This document shows, in pieces, positions 44,105-54,141 of a stretch of 57,516 nucleotides of DNA. The notes beneath the pieces are model-generated. The model saw only the letters and a program-made list of their open reading frames with translations, made no database searches and was not told where the DNA came from. The translations under genes were made by a program, and so were the position numbers. The stretch comes from Symbiodinium natans (taxonomy: Eukaryota > Sar > Dinophyceae > Suessiales > Symbiodiniaceae), in assembly GCA_905221605.1 (NCBI GenBank), contig CAJNDS010002485.1, positions 340,001 to 397,516 on the forward strand, in the 5' to 3' direction. The stretch's first letter is position 1. The number at the start of each line of letters is the position of its first letter.

Positions 44105-45117
44105 CCCACCAGGGCACCCGATCCTCCCAGGGATCTAGGTCAGCTGCTTCGTGCCATACAGGGGCTGCGGTTTTAGGGCTTAGGGCTTGGGGTTTGGGGT
44201 TTGGGGTTTAGGGTTAGGTTTAGGTTTTGGGGTTTGGGGTTTGGGGTTTAGGGCTTAGGATTTAGGACTTGAGGTTTGGGGCCCTGTCTTCACATTTTCA
44301 AGCCTAAAGCCTAGGCCCCACCGCTCATACTCGAAACCGTAATGCCCTGAATACCCTGAATGCCTTCATACCTTTCACACTTCACACCCTAAACCCTACA
44401 GAACCTAATACCCTACACCCAAATATCCGAGTACCCTCATGCCCTACACCCTAGAAACACTGATACGCTACACCCTAAACCCTCAGCCCTCGAAATTAAG
44501 GGTAGTTGCATGATCCCTTACCTTTTTACATGGTTCGGAGGTACATGGGCTCTTGGGCTTTAGAGATATAATCGGAAAAAAAGTCCCCATTGTAAGGGCC
44601 ATACCCTAAATCCTAAACCCTAAACCACCATAAAAACCCCAATAAAGCCTAAAAAAACACTTAACAAAACCCAAAAAACCTAAAAAAACGCGAAACCCAA
44701 AAAAAAAAACCTAAACCCGAAACCCTTAGACAGAAGCAGTAGGGGTGCAGCTGGGGATTCTCGGAAGCCGGGCGCCGGACTAGCATCTTCGAGAGCATCT
44801 CCCTCTTCCAGGCTTCGAAGAGCTCGTCCGTCATTCTCGGTGGGGTGGGGGTAGGGTTTAGGGTTTAGGGTTTAGGGTTTAGGGTTTAGGGTTTAGGGTT
44901 TAGGGTTTAGGGTTTAGGGTTTAGGGCTGAGGGTTCAGGGTTCAGGGCTCAGGGCTCAGGGCTTAGGGTCGAGGGTTCAGGCCCTAAACCCTAGTCCCTA
45001 AACCCTAAACCCTCAACCCTAATCTGTAGGGAGCTCGGGCGTCTGCGGCGGGATGAGGCCACTCAGGCCAAAGCCCCTAAAATCCAAAAGGGGTCAGGGC
45101 TTTGGGAACAAAACTAG
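44105..45117 (+). CDS. Two plus-strand exons in compatible phase
   Basis: Exon 44105-44169 (PTRAPDPPRDLGQLLRAIQG) lies between AGCTGTCAG and GCG|GTTTTAGGG. Exon 45030-45117 (ELGRLRRDEATQAKAPKIQK, then GSGLWEQN, TAG) follows AATCTGTAG; phases fit (CG + G). The 860-bp intron would contain an opposite-strand exon at 44732-44834, so the link is uncertain. Confidence 0.4.
44732..44834 (-). CDS. First-exon candidate
   Basis: ATG at 44834: MTDELFEAWKREMLSKMLVR, RPASENPQLHPYCF; GT donor after the last codon. Clear coding character; function unknown. Confidence 0.5.
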
Positions 45118-45249
45118 CTGAGCGCAACAGATTATGGTAGCTCTGCTGTTGACATGAACAGGATGTAACACAACTGGCTGTACATTACGGAGACGTAATC
45201 CTACATCCTAACCCCTAACCCCTAAACTCTAAACCCTAAATCCTAAACG

Positions 45250-45513
45250 CTACATAGGCCAATGAAGACAAAATCCGGCGCGCCTGAAGACGCCTTTCGC
45301 ATCTAGCTCTTCCAAGATCTGCTTCCCAGTGACCGGATTCCTCGCAATTCTTTGCAGTTTGGGGTTTAGGGTTTAGGGTTTGGGGTTTAGGGTTTAGGGT
45401 CTAGGTAGGGGCTTAGGGCTTAGGGGTTTGGAGTTTAGGGCTGTGCCAGATTCGTGGGACATGCTACCCCTCGAAAGCCGCTAAAGCGCATGAGCGTAAC
45501 ACCTCCAATCCTA
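45250..45513 (-). CDS. Two-exon 3' end of a minus-strand gene
   Basis: Exon 45513-45442 (RIGGVTLMRFSGFRGVACPT) after GGTTCGCAG, donor CA|GCCCTAAAC; exon 45349-45250 (IARNPVTGKQILEELDAKGV, FRRAGFCLHWPM, TAG). Phases join (CA + A). The intron is mainly telomere-like repeat. Confidence 0.5.
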
Positions 45514-45834
45514 CTGCGAACCGAGGCCCCATCAAGGGGTTTAGTTAGGGCTTAGGGTTCCCGAAGCCCTAAACCCTAAACCCTAAACTCTAAATTGAGG
45601 GTTGAAGAGTTTAGGGGTGGGGCTCCCCAGACTCCTTCCTTCCTCAAGTGAGAAGCAGAACTATTTCTGTTTTGATAGGAATTCTTCCTCCCTACCCTAC
45701 CTTGAGAACCCAAGACCTACAACCCTAAACCCTAAACCCTAAACCCCCCTAAGGGGGATTTCATAGTAACAACCTGCCAAAAAGTAGGTTCTGGGTTCCT
45801 GAGGTAAACCCTGAACCCGACACCCCTAAACCCC

Positions 45835-45932
45835 CTGGTTCTTAGCAGGGAATGAGGGAATTAGGGCCCCGTATCATCTTTTAAAGGGTATATGTAGGGC
45901 CCTAATTTCCCTCATTCCCTACCAAGAACCAG
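45835..45932. mobile_element. MITE-like element, family E
   Basis: 98 bp, ends CTGGTTCTTAGCAGGGAATG and complement with one or two mismatches over about 37 bp. Single copy in the window, flanked by CCCTAAA-type repeat. Confidence 0.75.
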
Positions 45933-46065
45933 CCCTAAACCCTAAACCCTAAACCCTGAACCCTAAACCCTAAACCCTAAACCCTAAACCCTAAACCCTA
46001 AACCCTAAACCCCAAACCCTAAACCCTACACCCTAAACCCTAAACCCTAAACCCTAAACCCTAAC

Positions 46066-46183
46066 ATGGCTCCTATACACGCTCTCGCACATGAACTTGG
46101 CGGACTCGTCGGCCCAGCGCTTCAGAAGCACTTCGTGCTCCTCCAATGTCCCAGTGAGCCCGATACCAGGAGAAGGGTTTAGG
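46066..46183 (-). CDS. 118-nt candidate exon
   Basis: Reads EHEVLLKRWADESAKFMCES with GC-rich third positions; starts inside a TTTAGGC-type array (minus AAAG|CCTAAAC) and ends CAT|GTTAGGG. Family not recognised. Confidence 0.5.
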
Positions 46184-46330
46184 CTTTAGGCTTTAGGCTT
46201 TAGGCTTTAGGCTTTAGGCTTTAGGCTTTAGGCTTTAGGCTTTAGGCTTTAGGGTTTAGGGTTTAGGGTTTAGGGTTTAGGGTTTAGGGTTTAGGGTTTA
46301 GGGTTTAGGGTTTAGGGTTTAGGGTTTAGG
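46180..46330 (+). repeat. TTTAGGC block followed by TTTAGGG
   Basis: About ten TTTAGGC units switch abruptly to exact TTTAGGG units. Confidence 0.9.
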
Positions 46331-46401
46331 AGAGCCCCTTACTCAAGGAACATGCCTTAAGCTGTAACCGAATTTAAGATGTATGCGATGATTAAGTAGT
46401 A

Positions 46402-46611
46402 TTGGGCTCCTCCCGATTTTGTGGCTTCGCCACTGCAGGGTCTGGAAAGCTAACGTCGGTTAAGGGAATAAGGCTTAGGTCAGAGGTTGCTAGAGCTCAA
46501 CGAAGGAAGCGCTCCTACTTCAGCACAATGAAAACAGTACCCCACTCGGTACCATGGGCCTCCTTGACCGAATTAAGCCCTGAACCCTACATACCGGACA
46601 GCCTGAAGTAA
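46402..46611 (+). CDS. Candidate exon or ORF, Arg-rich
   Basis: Open 69 codons (LTSVKGIRLRSEVARAQRRK, RSYFSTMKTVPHSVPWASLT) to TAA. No ATG at the left edge; internal Met at about 46528. Confidence 0.35.
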   Translation: MGSSRFCGFATAGSGKLTSVKGIRLRSEVARAQRRKRSYFSTMKTVPHSVPWASLTELSPEPYIPDSLK

Positions 46612-46683
46612 GGCCTGCCTTGCGAACCCCGCTGTAAGCAGCCTGCAAGAAGAGGTCCCCGAGCTCTGGCAGGAAACCCTTAC

Positions 46684-46866
46684 CTAGACCCTAGGGCCCA
46701 GATAAGCCGCCACAAAGCCCGAGACCAGGATATCTGGCACTCCTTCAGATTGGGGTCCCCCTTTTCGATGCACCCCAGTTGAATTAGGGTGTCCTTCGAA
46801 ACAATCAGAACCCCCAAAACAAGGAATGCGAGTCAGCCCTACACGAAGGTACCAGTCAAAAGGCAC
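46684..46866 (-). CDS. Candidate ORF
   Basis: Open frame from a GTG (PFDWYLRVGLTRIPCFGGSD, GVPDILVSGFVAAYLGPRV), ending TAG. Overlaps a MITE-like CCCCCTTTT fragment, so part may be mobile sequence. Confidence 0.3.
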   Translation of the reverse strand: MPFDWYLRVGLTRIPCFGGSDCFEGHPNSTGVHRKGGPQSEGVPDILVSGFVAAYLGPRV

Positions 46867-46869
46867 AAG

Positions 46870-47023
46870 TCAACAAAAGAGAGTTGTACCAGCTGCAGGC
46901 TTCCGAAACTCCTGCTTGAACTGCTCGCTGTCCTTCTCGTACCTGCATACACTTGACCGTCCTGAAGCACCCTACAAAACATGAAGCTTCCCTGTTCCTC
47001 ATGAAAACATTTTCCAGCTCCTC
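46870..47023 (-). CDS. Two-exon 3' end, charged helical protein
   Basis: Exon about 47023-47001 (EELENVF), GA donor; exon 46942-46870 (YEKDSEQFKQEFRKPAAGTT, TGA) after GTGTATGCAG. Phase AT + G. Short but strongly protein-like. Confidence 0.4.
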
Positions 47024-47101
47024 CTGGGTTTAGGGTTGAGGGTTTAGGGTTGAGGGTTGAGGGTTTCGGGTTTAGGGTTTAGGGTTTAGAAAGATCAAAA
47101 C

Positions 47102-47160
47102 AAAAGATGGTCAGTGGTTGCCCTCTCGGAGGTGCCTAGCAGCCTAAGGACAGTCGACAT
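47102..47160 (-). CDS. First-exon candidate
   Basis: ATG at 47160, MSTVLRLLGTSERATTDHLL, GT donor. May belong with the exons just downstream, though phases do not join directly. Confidence 0.35.
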
Positions 47161-47343
47161 GGCTTCCACGCACCAAGAAAGCCCAATCTCCCAAGCTATC
47201 TGGTAGTTTAGAATTGAGGGTTAAAGCAATCGGTCATCGGTCGTCGGGTTGAGCATCGAGGTCCGATATCCGCCCTGAACCCTCAACCCATCCCACCCTA
47301 AACCCTAAACCATAAACCCTAAACCCCAAACCCCTCCCCCCAG

Positions 47344-47398
47344 GGGCACTCGACCCTCGTCCGCTGTACATGCGTCCAGCCGCCCCACCAGAAGCCCG
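47344..47398 (+). CDS. Candidate exon
   Basis: Between CCCCCCAG and a strong GTGAGT donor; ALDPRPLYMRPAAPPEA. No partner exon identified. A possible short ORF from ATG 47584 follows. From 47650 to 48070 I see arrays and AT-rich sequence, no supported gene. Confidence 0.35.
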
Positions 47399-48079
47399 GT
47401 GAGTCTTTGATCACGGCCTCTTGGGGCGTTGCAGCGGCTTAGGGTTTAGGGTTTAGGGTTTAGGGTTTAGGGTTTAGGGTTTGGGGTTTAGGGTTTAGGG
47501 TTTAGGGTTTAGGGTTTAGGGTTTAGGGTTTAGGGTTTAGGGTTTAGGGTTTCTGTTCCACCTGCAAAAAAGAACCTTCCAAATGCAGCTCCCGGCTGCC
47601 CCCCCAAATTCCCAACACACAAGACACAGCGTTTCCCCTTCGACTCTCGACCCTCCCTAAACCAGACCCTTAGCCCTGGGCTCTTCACGCTACACCCTAC
47701 TATGGGGGTCGGAATAATTACTACTGGTATTCCCTTATGGTCCCTTTTATAGGCATACTAGACTAACCCCCAAAACCCTCTTCTAATCATTAAGGCCCCT
47801 ATAGTACACCCTAACTTGCGGGGTCGTCCGCTGATTCACCTCCCCCGCCTTTCCAAATCAAGCCGGGTTTAGGGTTTAGGGTAGGATTTCAGGGCTCAGG
47901 GTTTGCGGATGCCTGGGCATTAACACACCTCGATCACAAGACAAAAGGTAGAACGAGCATGAGAAAAGGGTCTTTAGGGTTTAGGGTTTAGGGTTTAGGG
48001 TTTAGGGCTTAGGGCTTAGGGCTTAGGGCTTTTTGGCTTAGGGTTTAGGGTTTAGGGTTTAGGGTTTAGGGTTTAGGGT

Positions 48080-48143
48080 CTTTGTCTTTGTTGCTGGTTT
48101 GAGGTGAGTCAGTGAGTCGTCGCCCTCTCGTTCTCACAATCAT
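48080..48143 (-). CDS. Candidate exon
   Basis: After CGTGTGCAG: MIVRTRGRRLTDSPQTSNK, leading into telomere-like repeat. Confidence 0.35.
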
Positions 48144-48486
48144 CTGCACACGGTTGTCAAAAGTGAAGATACAATTTGAAAACCGCTGCACCCTGAACCC
48201 CCCACAAACCCTAATAGGCTCTAGGGTTTAGAGTCTAGGGACCCTCTGCACCCTAACCCCCCCAAAAACCTGTGGTCCTCAGCCTGCAGCGCCCTCAAAT
48301 CACACCTTAGAGACCCCACAAGCAACCCTAACCCCCCCCCCCTCCCCCCCGCAAAAAAAAAGAGGGCACAAACCTGTGCCCATCAGCCCGATAAAGCCCT
48401 CATTAAACCCCAGAAACGGGGTTTAGGGTTTAGGATTTAGGGTTTAGGGTTAGTGGCTTAGGGCTTAGGGTTTAGAGCTTGGGGGG

Positions 48487-48585
48487 TTAGGGTAAATTCA
48501 TAGCCCGTGGCCCTGAGTCGACACCCGTCTGCTCGGCCGTCAGGCCTGAGTGATGTCCTTGTCCCAGACCTTCGGCGCCGGACAT
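48487..48585 (-). CDS. Short ORF, 32 residues
   Basis: ATG at 48585 to TAA: MSGAEGLGQGHHSGLTAEQT, GVDSGPRAMNLP. Upstream in the same frame is a CCCTATAAA-type repeat (48600-48750), which creates a spurious longer ORF. Confidence 0.35.
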   Translation of the reverse strand: MSGAEGLGQGHHSGLTAEQTGVDSGPRAMNLP

Positions 48586-48599
48586 GCAAGCCCCAAACT

Positions 48600-49122
48600 C
48601 CCTAAACCCTGCAAACCCTAAAAACCCTATAAACCCTCTAAACCCTCTAAACCCTACAAACCCTACAAGCCCTACAGACCCTCCAAACCCTATAAACCCT
48701 ATGAACCCTATAAACCCTATAAACCCTGTAAACCCTATAAGCCCTATAAACCCTAAGCTCGAGCGGTCGAATTCTGACAGTTCCAAGCCCTGATGGCCCA
48801 ACCTCAAGACCCCTATTTAGGGTTTAGGGTTTAGGGTTTAGGGCTTAGGGTTTAGGGTTTAGGGCTTAGGGTTTAGGGTTAGGAGTTTAGCGTTTAGCGT
48901 TTCGCGTTTAGCGTTTCGCGTTTAGCGTTTAGGGTTTAGGGTTTAGGGTTTTAGGGTTTTAGGGTTTTAGGGTTTTCGGTTAGGGGTTTAGCGTTTAGCG
49001 TTTAGCGTTTAGCGTTTAGCGTTTAGGGTTTAGGGTTTAGGGTTTAGGGTTTAGGGTTTAGGGTTTAGGGTTTAGGGTTTAGGGTTTAGGGTTTAGGGTT
49101 TAGGGTTTAGGGTTTAGGGTTT
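48600..49122. repeat. Variant telomere arrays: CCCTATAAA, TTTAGCG, TTTAGGG
   Basis: 9-mer CCCTATAAA/CCCTCTAAA block (48600-48755), then TTTAGGG with TTTAGCG/TTTCGCG blocks (48885-49022), then about 14 exact TTTAGGG units (to 49122). Confidence 0.9.
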
Positions 49123-49234
49123 AGGGCCTTCAAAGCGGAGTGTGACTCGAGATAAACTCCCCAGGTTGCAACGAGCTTCGCCCCCTAGCGGCGCCGCAGC
49201 CCTAGTTGGTTCGAGAGGTCATCATTGTCAGATA

Positions 49235-49436
49235 ATATACGTATCTATCGATCGATCTATCTGTAACTATACATATAAATCTATCTCTATATAGACCTGT
49301 ATATATATATATGGTATATAAGATAGTGTAGACTATATGTGGCACGTTATATAAATATATACATATACATATACATATATATATATATAGCTTTCATGGC
49401 TATAATCTGTATGTGTATATATACATGCATACATAC

Positions 49437-49467
<31 letters not shown>

Positions 49468-49582
49468 CACGTGCTCATGTTTATATTTTATACCTGGATA
49501 TATATATATATATGTATGCATATACATACATACATACATACATACATACATACATACATACATACATACATACATACATACA

Positions 49583-49615
<33 letters not shown>

Positions 49616-49625
49616 GTATATCTGT
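49235..49625. repeat. AT-rich microsatellites including (CATA)n
   Basis: TATA/TATG mixtures, a short GT run and about 24 CATA units (49519-49612). All frames over it are artefacts. Confidence 0.9.
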
Positions 49626-49681
49626 ATAGAGGTGATGCCCATGCCAAATATTGTTGACCGTGCTCCTCCCAAGTGCATATC

Positions 49682-49906
49682 ATGATTCAACCCAGCGAAG
49701 ACTTGAAAGCCGCCAGATGTGAGTTCACCGTTCAGGGTTAAGGGTAAACCCGAAACCCGAAACCCTAATCCCGAAACCCTAAACCCTAAACCCTAGACCC
49801 TAAACCTCGAGATGAGGCTCGACCTCGCCGAGATCCCGGTTGGCCCCAGCCTCTAAGAACGATGAGGGCTTTGGGTTTATGCCCTTTTTGGGTTCACCCG
49901 GATTAG
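49682..49906 (+). CDS. Two-exon plus-strand gene, about 43 residues
   Basis: ATG exon 49682-49718 (MIQPSEDLKAAR) with strong GTGAGT donor; exon 49812-49906 (EARPRRDPGWPQPLRTMRAL, CPFWVHPD, TAG) after ACCTCGAG, phase T + AT. The intron is CCCTAAA-type repeat. Confidence 0.4.
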
Positions 49907-50231
49907 GGTTTAGAATTTAGGGTTTAGGGTTTAGGGCTTATAAGGGCCTAAATGGTTTGAGGTTACAGCTTCGGGCTTTGGGCTCCTGGGTTTGCCTAAA
50001 CCCTAAAACCCTAAACCCTACAACCCTAGGGTTTAGGGTTGACATTTCCTAGACCCTGACGTTTCCTAAACCCCAAAACCCCAAACCCCAAAACCCCAAA
50101 CCCTAAACCCTAAACTCTCTGGGAACCTGAGGGCCGGGCATCATACAGGTTGGTGGTCTTGCCACGAAACAGCACCTGGCCAAGAAAGCGCCACCACTTT
50201 GGTATGTTTCCCAAAATAGGGGGGTGCCCCC

Positions 50232-50426
50232 TGGGATGGTTCTCCCTTATGCTAACAGTCCTATTGAGGTTAAGGGAATTTAAGGTTGAGGGAATTTAAG
50301 GCTTAGGGTCTAGGGTTTAAGGTTTAGGGTTTAGGGTTTAGGGTTTAGGGTCTAGAGTCCTGGGATTATAGTACCCCCCAACTACTATCCCGTTTAAGGA
50401 CTGCTAGATAACGGGTGAGCATCCCA
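50232..50426. mobile_element. MITE family C split by a telomere-like array
   Basis: Left half TGGGATGGTTCTCCCTTATG, right half ending GTGAGCATCCCA, as in the copies at 9775 and 30804. Between them about 90 bp of TTTAGGG-type repeat (50300-50355) is inserted. GGTGCCCC occurs next to both ends, a probable target duplication. Confidence 0.7.
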
Positions 50427-50506
50427 CGGTGCCCCTCTTTCTTCCTCAAATAGGATAGAACCCCCTTTAAAGGGACCCCCCAAAAAAGGCATCCCTATCG
50501 GGTTCA

Positions 50507-50661
50507 GGGTTTAGGGTTTAGGGCTTAGGGTTTAGGGTTTAGGGTTTAGGGTTTAGGGTTTAGGGTTTAGGGTTTAGGGTTTAGGGTTTAGGGTTTAGGG
50601 TTTAGGGTTTAGGGTTTAGGGTTTAGGGTTTGGGTTTAGGGTTTAGGGTTTAGGGTTTAGG
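50507..50661 (+). repeat. TTTAGGG array
   Basis: About 22 units; on the minus strand it begins at the GC donor of the exon at 50663-50988. Confidence 0.9.
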
Positions 50662-50662
50662 C

Positions 50663-50988
50663 CCCCATTTTGGTGGTCTCTCAAGCTCGGCCTGCGGGTT
50701 CAGGCTTTTCGGCTGTATGGGGCTCAGGGCATTTCGGGTTAGTCGCCCTTCTTGCTGATAACAAACCCAGAGAGTCCATCTGTAGCACAGTACTATGATG
50801 GAATTAGGCACCCACAAACCATACCAAATAGGGTTTTGGGTGGGTTTACAGGGGTCTGCTGAGTCCCCGTTCAATCCGGCGTCTCTTGCTCCAAGTTGGT
50901 CCCAGTTGGTTTTGGTGTCTTCTTCCAGTAGCAGGAAGAAGTTGATGTGATCATGCGCTCCCACCCCGATGTCGCAACGTGTGTACAT
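50663..50988 (-). CDS. 109-codon first exon
   Basis: ATG at 50988: MYTRCDIGVGAHDHINFFLL, DTKTNWDQLGARDAGLNGDS, IWYGLWVPNSIIVLCYRWTL (possible membrane segment), EGRLTRNALSPIQPKSLNPQ. Ends at a GC donor (GG|GCCTAAACC). Among the strongest open frames of the window; product not recognised. Confidence 0.55.
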
Positions 50989-51133
50989 GAATGTGGGGAA
51001 TCCCTAAACCCTAAAGCCTAAACCCTAAACCCTAAACCCTAAACCCTAAACCCTAAACCCTAAACCCCAAACCCTAAACCCATCATCCCAACCCAGGCCT
51101 TGTCACGACACTGGAACTTTCTTTTTCAACCAG

Positions 51134-51184
51134 GACTTAACGCGACATTTGCTTGCTAAGACATCGGTGAAGAGGCCCCGTCTT
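51134..51184 (+). CDS. Candidate exon with canonical borders
   Basis: Acceptor TTTCTTTTTCAACCAG, DLTRHLLAKTSVKRPRL, donor GTAAGA. The following intron begins with a MITE of family H (about 51190-51315). Confidence 0.45.
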
Positions 51185-51370
51185 GTAAGACATGGGGGTT
51201 TGCGGAAATACGGGACCCCTGATATAAGCTATGTAGACCCACAAATATTATAGGATCCCCTTATAATAAGAACCCCCAATAAGGCGCCCCTAATATCGTG
51301 AACCCCCATACCAGTTCCTGGTGGAACCTCGCGATTCGGGCTCGAGTTTCGCGCTGTCATCTCGGTTGTA

Positions 51371-51462
51371 CCCTTAAGAGCTTCCCTTAGTAAACTCCTA
51401 ATATGACCGTTATATTCCCTTAAGAGCTTCCCTTAGTAAACTCCTAATGTGACCGTTATATT
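51371..51462. repeat. 46-bp tandem duplication
   Basis: Two copies of a segment starting CCCTTAAGAGCTTCCCTTAG with one difference. Confidence 0.9.
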
Positions 51463-51588
51463 CCCTTGGAGGATCCTGAAGGGGCTCCAAGGTGGAGTCC
51501 CCATGGGGTTTAGGGTTTAGGGTTTAGGGTTTAGGGCTTAGGGTTTAGGGTTTAGGGTTTAGGGCTTAGGGCTTAGGGCTTGGGGTTC

Positions 51589-52772
51589 CCTAACGGCCAC
51601 CGTGATGTTGCGGCCCATGTCGGTTTCCGCGGTGCCGAAATGCATCGGCTGGGCCATGTCCTGCGGCGTGTGGGTGTGGATTCTTTTTTGGAGTTTATGG
51701 TGGTTTAGGGTTTAGGGTTTAGGGTTTAGGGTTTAGGGTTTAGGGTTTAGGGTTTAGGGTTTAGGGTTTAGGGTTTAGGGTTTAGGGTTTAGGGTTCACT
51801 TTGGACAATTGGGTATACTTGGAGGTTCATTGAAGGTTTTGGGGGAAGGTTTTGGGGGAAGGATTGAGATTCCACGGTAGCTGCTCGCTCTAAATCCCGA
51901 CGCCTTCCCCTAAGCCCCCAACCCAAAACCCTAAACCCTAAACCCTAAACCCTAAAACCTAGTTTGGGGGAGCTGAGGTGCCGGGCCTCTTGGGGATGCA
52001 AAAAAAGTCCCAAGCCCTCAAGTCTAAAAACCTACACTCCTAAACCCAACCCCCAAGTTCAAACCCTAAAACCTTAAAACCTAAACCCTAAACCCTAAAC
52101 CCCAAACCCTAGATCCTAAACCCTAAACCCTAAACCCTAAACCCTAAACCCTAAACCCTAAACCCTAAACCCTAAACCCTAAACCCTAAACCCTAAACCC
52201 TAAACCCTAAACCCTAAACCCTAAACCCTAAACCCTAAACCCTAAACCCTAAACCCTAAACCCTAAACCCTAAACCCTAAACCCTAAACCCTAAACCCAA
52301 CCCCCCAAGTTTATAGTGCTGGATTTTCGGAGTTGAGGAGCATATGGGTAGCTCGCTAAGAGCGGTTTCAGCATCTCAAGTCCAAGCATTCACGAGTCAA
52401 GCCCGCTACTCTGGTATCGAATATCTACCCACCCACCCTTCGGATCCCACAAAAGTAGGAAAACATTTTAGTTGTTCGACCCACCGCCAATCCCCTGCAT
52501 CTTGGCCTTGAGACGGGGAGGGGAGGGGGGAAGAGAGGCTCCACAGAAGAGGGCCAAGAAATCTTGGGAAAATTGTTGCCGCTTGCAAAATTGCTGGCCA
52601 CCAGGAGGGGGTCTGCTGAGGGGGGCGGGGGGGGCGGAGGTTTTAGGGCCTAGGTTTAGGGTCTTAGGGTTTAGAGTTTAGGGTTTAGGTGACAAGTTCC
52701 CTGCGGGTGTCCCCCATCAAGTTGATGAGGTACTTGACACAGTCGGCGTCCGTCAGCTTGACGCCGTCCGGC
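51589..52772 (-). CDS. Minus-strand multi-exon gene, part
   Basis: Exon 52772-52694 (PDGVKLTDADCVKYLINLMG, DTRREL), GT donor; probable exons about 52374-52306 (MLKPLLASYPYAPQLRKSST) and 51880 to about 51835 (LPWNLNPSPKTFPQNLQ); exon 51660-51589 (DMAQPMHFGTAETDMGRNIT, VAVR) after CACGCCGCAG, GA donor GAACCCC. The outer exons have strong GC-ending codon use. Long CCCTAAA (52078-52300) and TTTAGGG (51703-51795) arrays lie in the introns. No family recognised. Confidence 0.45.
52078..52300 (-). repeat. Long CCCTAAA array
   Basis: About 30 nearly exact units. Confidence 0.9.
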
Positions 52773-52852
52773 CTTCAGCGGGCTCCGGGTTTGGGACTTA
52801 GGAACTTAAGGTTAGGCAAACCCGATACAAGCCTAGAACCCGAACCGCCAAG

Positions 52853-53071
52853 CCTCACGTGTCAGCCTCTTGCCTGTGTCCCCCGTGGAGCCCTAAGCCC
52901 TCTCGAAGTATTCTCACCATGCAAGAAAGCGTATCTTTAAAGGGGGGGTCGCCTGACCCGCCCAATATGTCCGAGGGCCCCCTTACGAATCATTCGGCCG
53001 ACCCCCAGAGGCTTTCAAAGGCTTTCAGCTCCCTATCGAGCAGCCGCATAGAAGTCCGGCACCCCTTGTAA
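52853..53071 (+). CDS. 73-codon terminal exon candidate
   Basis: After GAACCGCCAAG, open to TAA: PHVSASCLCPPWSPKPSRSI, GSPDPPNMSEGPLTNHSADP, QRLSKAFSSLSSSRIEVRHP. Ser/Pro-rich; unknown. Confidence 0.45.
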   Translation, partial: PHVSASCLCPPWSPKPSRSILTMQESVSLKGGSPDPPNMSEGPLTNHSADPQRLSKAFSSLSSSRIEVRHPL

Positions 53072-53221
53072 GATCAGGGAATGTCTACCCTTGTGCAAGT
53101 CACAGCTTAGGGCTTATCACTTTGGGAAGTTCCGAACCCTAAGGCCTAAACCCTAAACCCTAAACCCTAAACCCTAAACCCATGGGACCCTGAACCCACA
53201 CCGACTCATCGGCTTGAGCAG

Positions 53222-53488
53222 GCCCGGGGCTTCACCACTGACTCGGCTCACCCTCCTCCTATGGCTACGCGTCCCCAAAGGGAGGTGGGGTTTAGGGTTG
53301 AGGGTTTAGGGTTTAGGGTTTAGGGTTTCGGGTTTAGGGTTTGGGGTTTAGGGTTTGGGGTTTAGGGTTTGGGGTTTAGGGTTTAGGGTTTGGGGTTTGG
53401 GGTTTAGGGGGTCCTATGACGTTGAGGCCAGCGCCACTTAAGCTCCACGAGGTCCTTGCCTCCCGGCAAGGCCGTTCGGCTTTGGCTG
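53222..53488 (+). CDS. Two plus-strand exons in phase
   Basis: Exon 53222-53284 (ARGFTTDSAHPPPMATRPQR) after CGGCTTGAGCAG, donor GAG|GTGGGG; exon 53443 to about 53488 (LHEVLASRQGRSALAG) after CCACTTAAG. Phase 0/0. Intron is TTTAGGG/TTTGGGG repeat. The second island also has an open minus frame (DLVELKWRWPQRH). Confidence 0.4.
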
Positions 53489-53800
53489 GGTTTAGGGTTT
53501 AGGGTTTAGGGTTTAGGGTTTAGGGTTTAGGGTTTAGGGTTTAGGGTTTAGGGTTTAGGGTTTAGGGTTTAGGGTTTAGGGTTTAGGGTTTAGGGTTTAG
53601 GGTTTAGGGTTTAGGGTTTAGGGTTTAGGTTAGGGTTTAGGGTTTAGGGTTTAGGGTTTAGGGTTTAGGGTTTAGGGTTTAGGGTTTAGGGTTTAGGGTT
53701 TAGGGTTTAGGGTTTAGGGTTTAGGGTTTAGGGTTTAGGGTTTATAGGGTTTAGGGTTTTTAGGGTTTAGGGTTTAGGGTTTAGGGTTTAGGGTTTAGGG
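53489..53800 (+). repeat. Longest TTTAGGG array of the window
   Basis: About 43 units, almost all exact, with two small slips (TTTAGG and TTTATAGGG). Confidence 0.95.
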
Positions 53801-54141
53801 CTTGGGGTTTGGGGTTTAGGTTTAGGGTTTGGGGTTTGGGGTTTGGGGCCTAGAGTGCAGGGCTTTAGGGATTACTTATGGCTTTTCGGGTTCGGGGGAA
53901 TTGGGCTTCTGGTTCTCTAGGGTTCAGGATGGTCACGGCTCAGGGCGTGGGGCTCAGGGTTCAATTGAAGGGGTTGCGGGTTAAGGGTGTAGGGTTAGGG
54001 TCGAGGAGGCGTTCAGGGTTTGGGGTTTGGTAGGGTTTTAAAGTACCCCCCCCCCCCCCCCAAGCCCTAAACCCTAAACGCTAAACCCTAAACCCTTTTA
54101 GTCTAGGGCTCTTGTTGGGGGGAGGGGAGGTTTGGCCTAAG

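Noticed and set aside
49333-49690. Tyr/Ile-rich ORFs of 66-116 codons
   Set aside because: TATA/CATA microsatellite.
53489-53800. Chromosome end (true telomere)
   Set aside because: Interstitial, flanked by unique sequence on both sides, and arrays occur in both orientations throughout.
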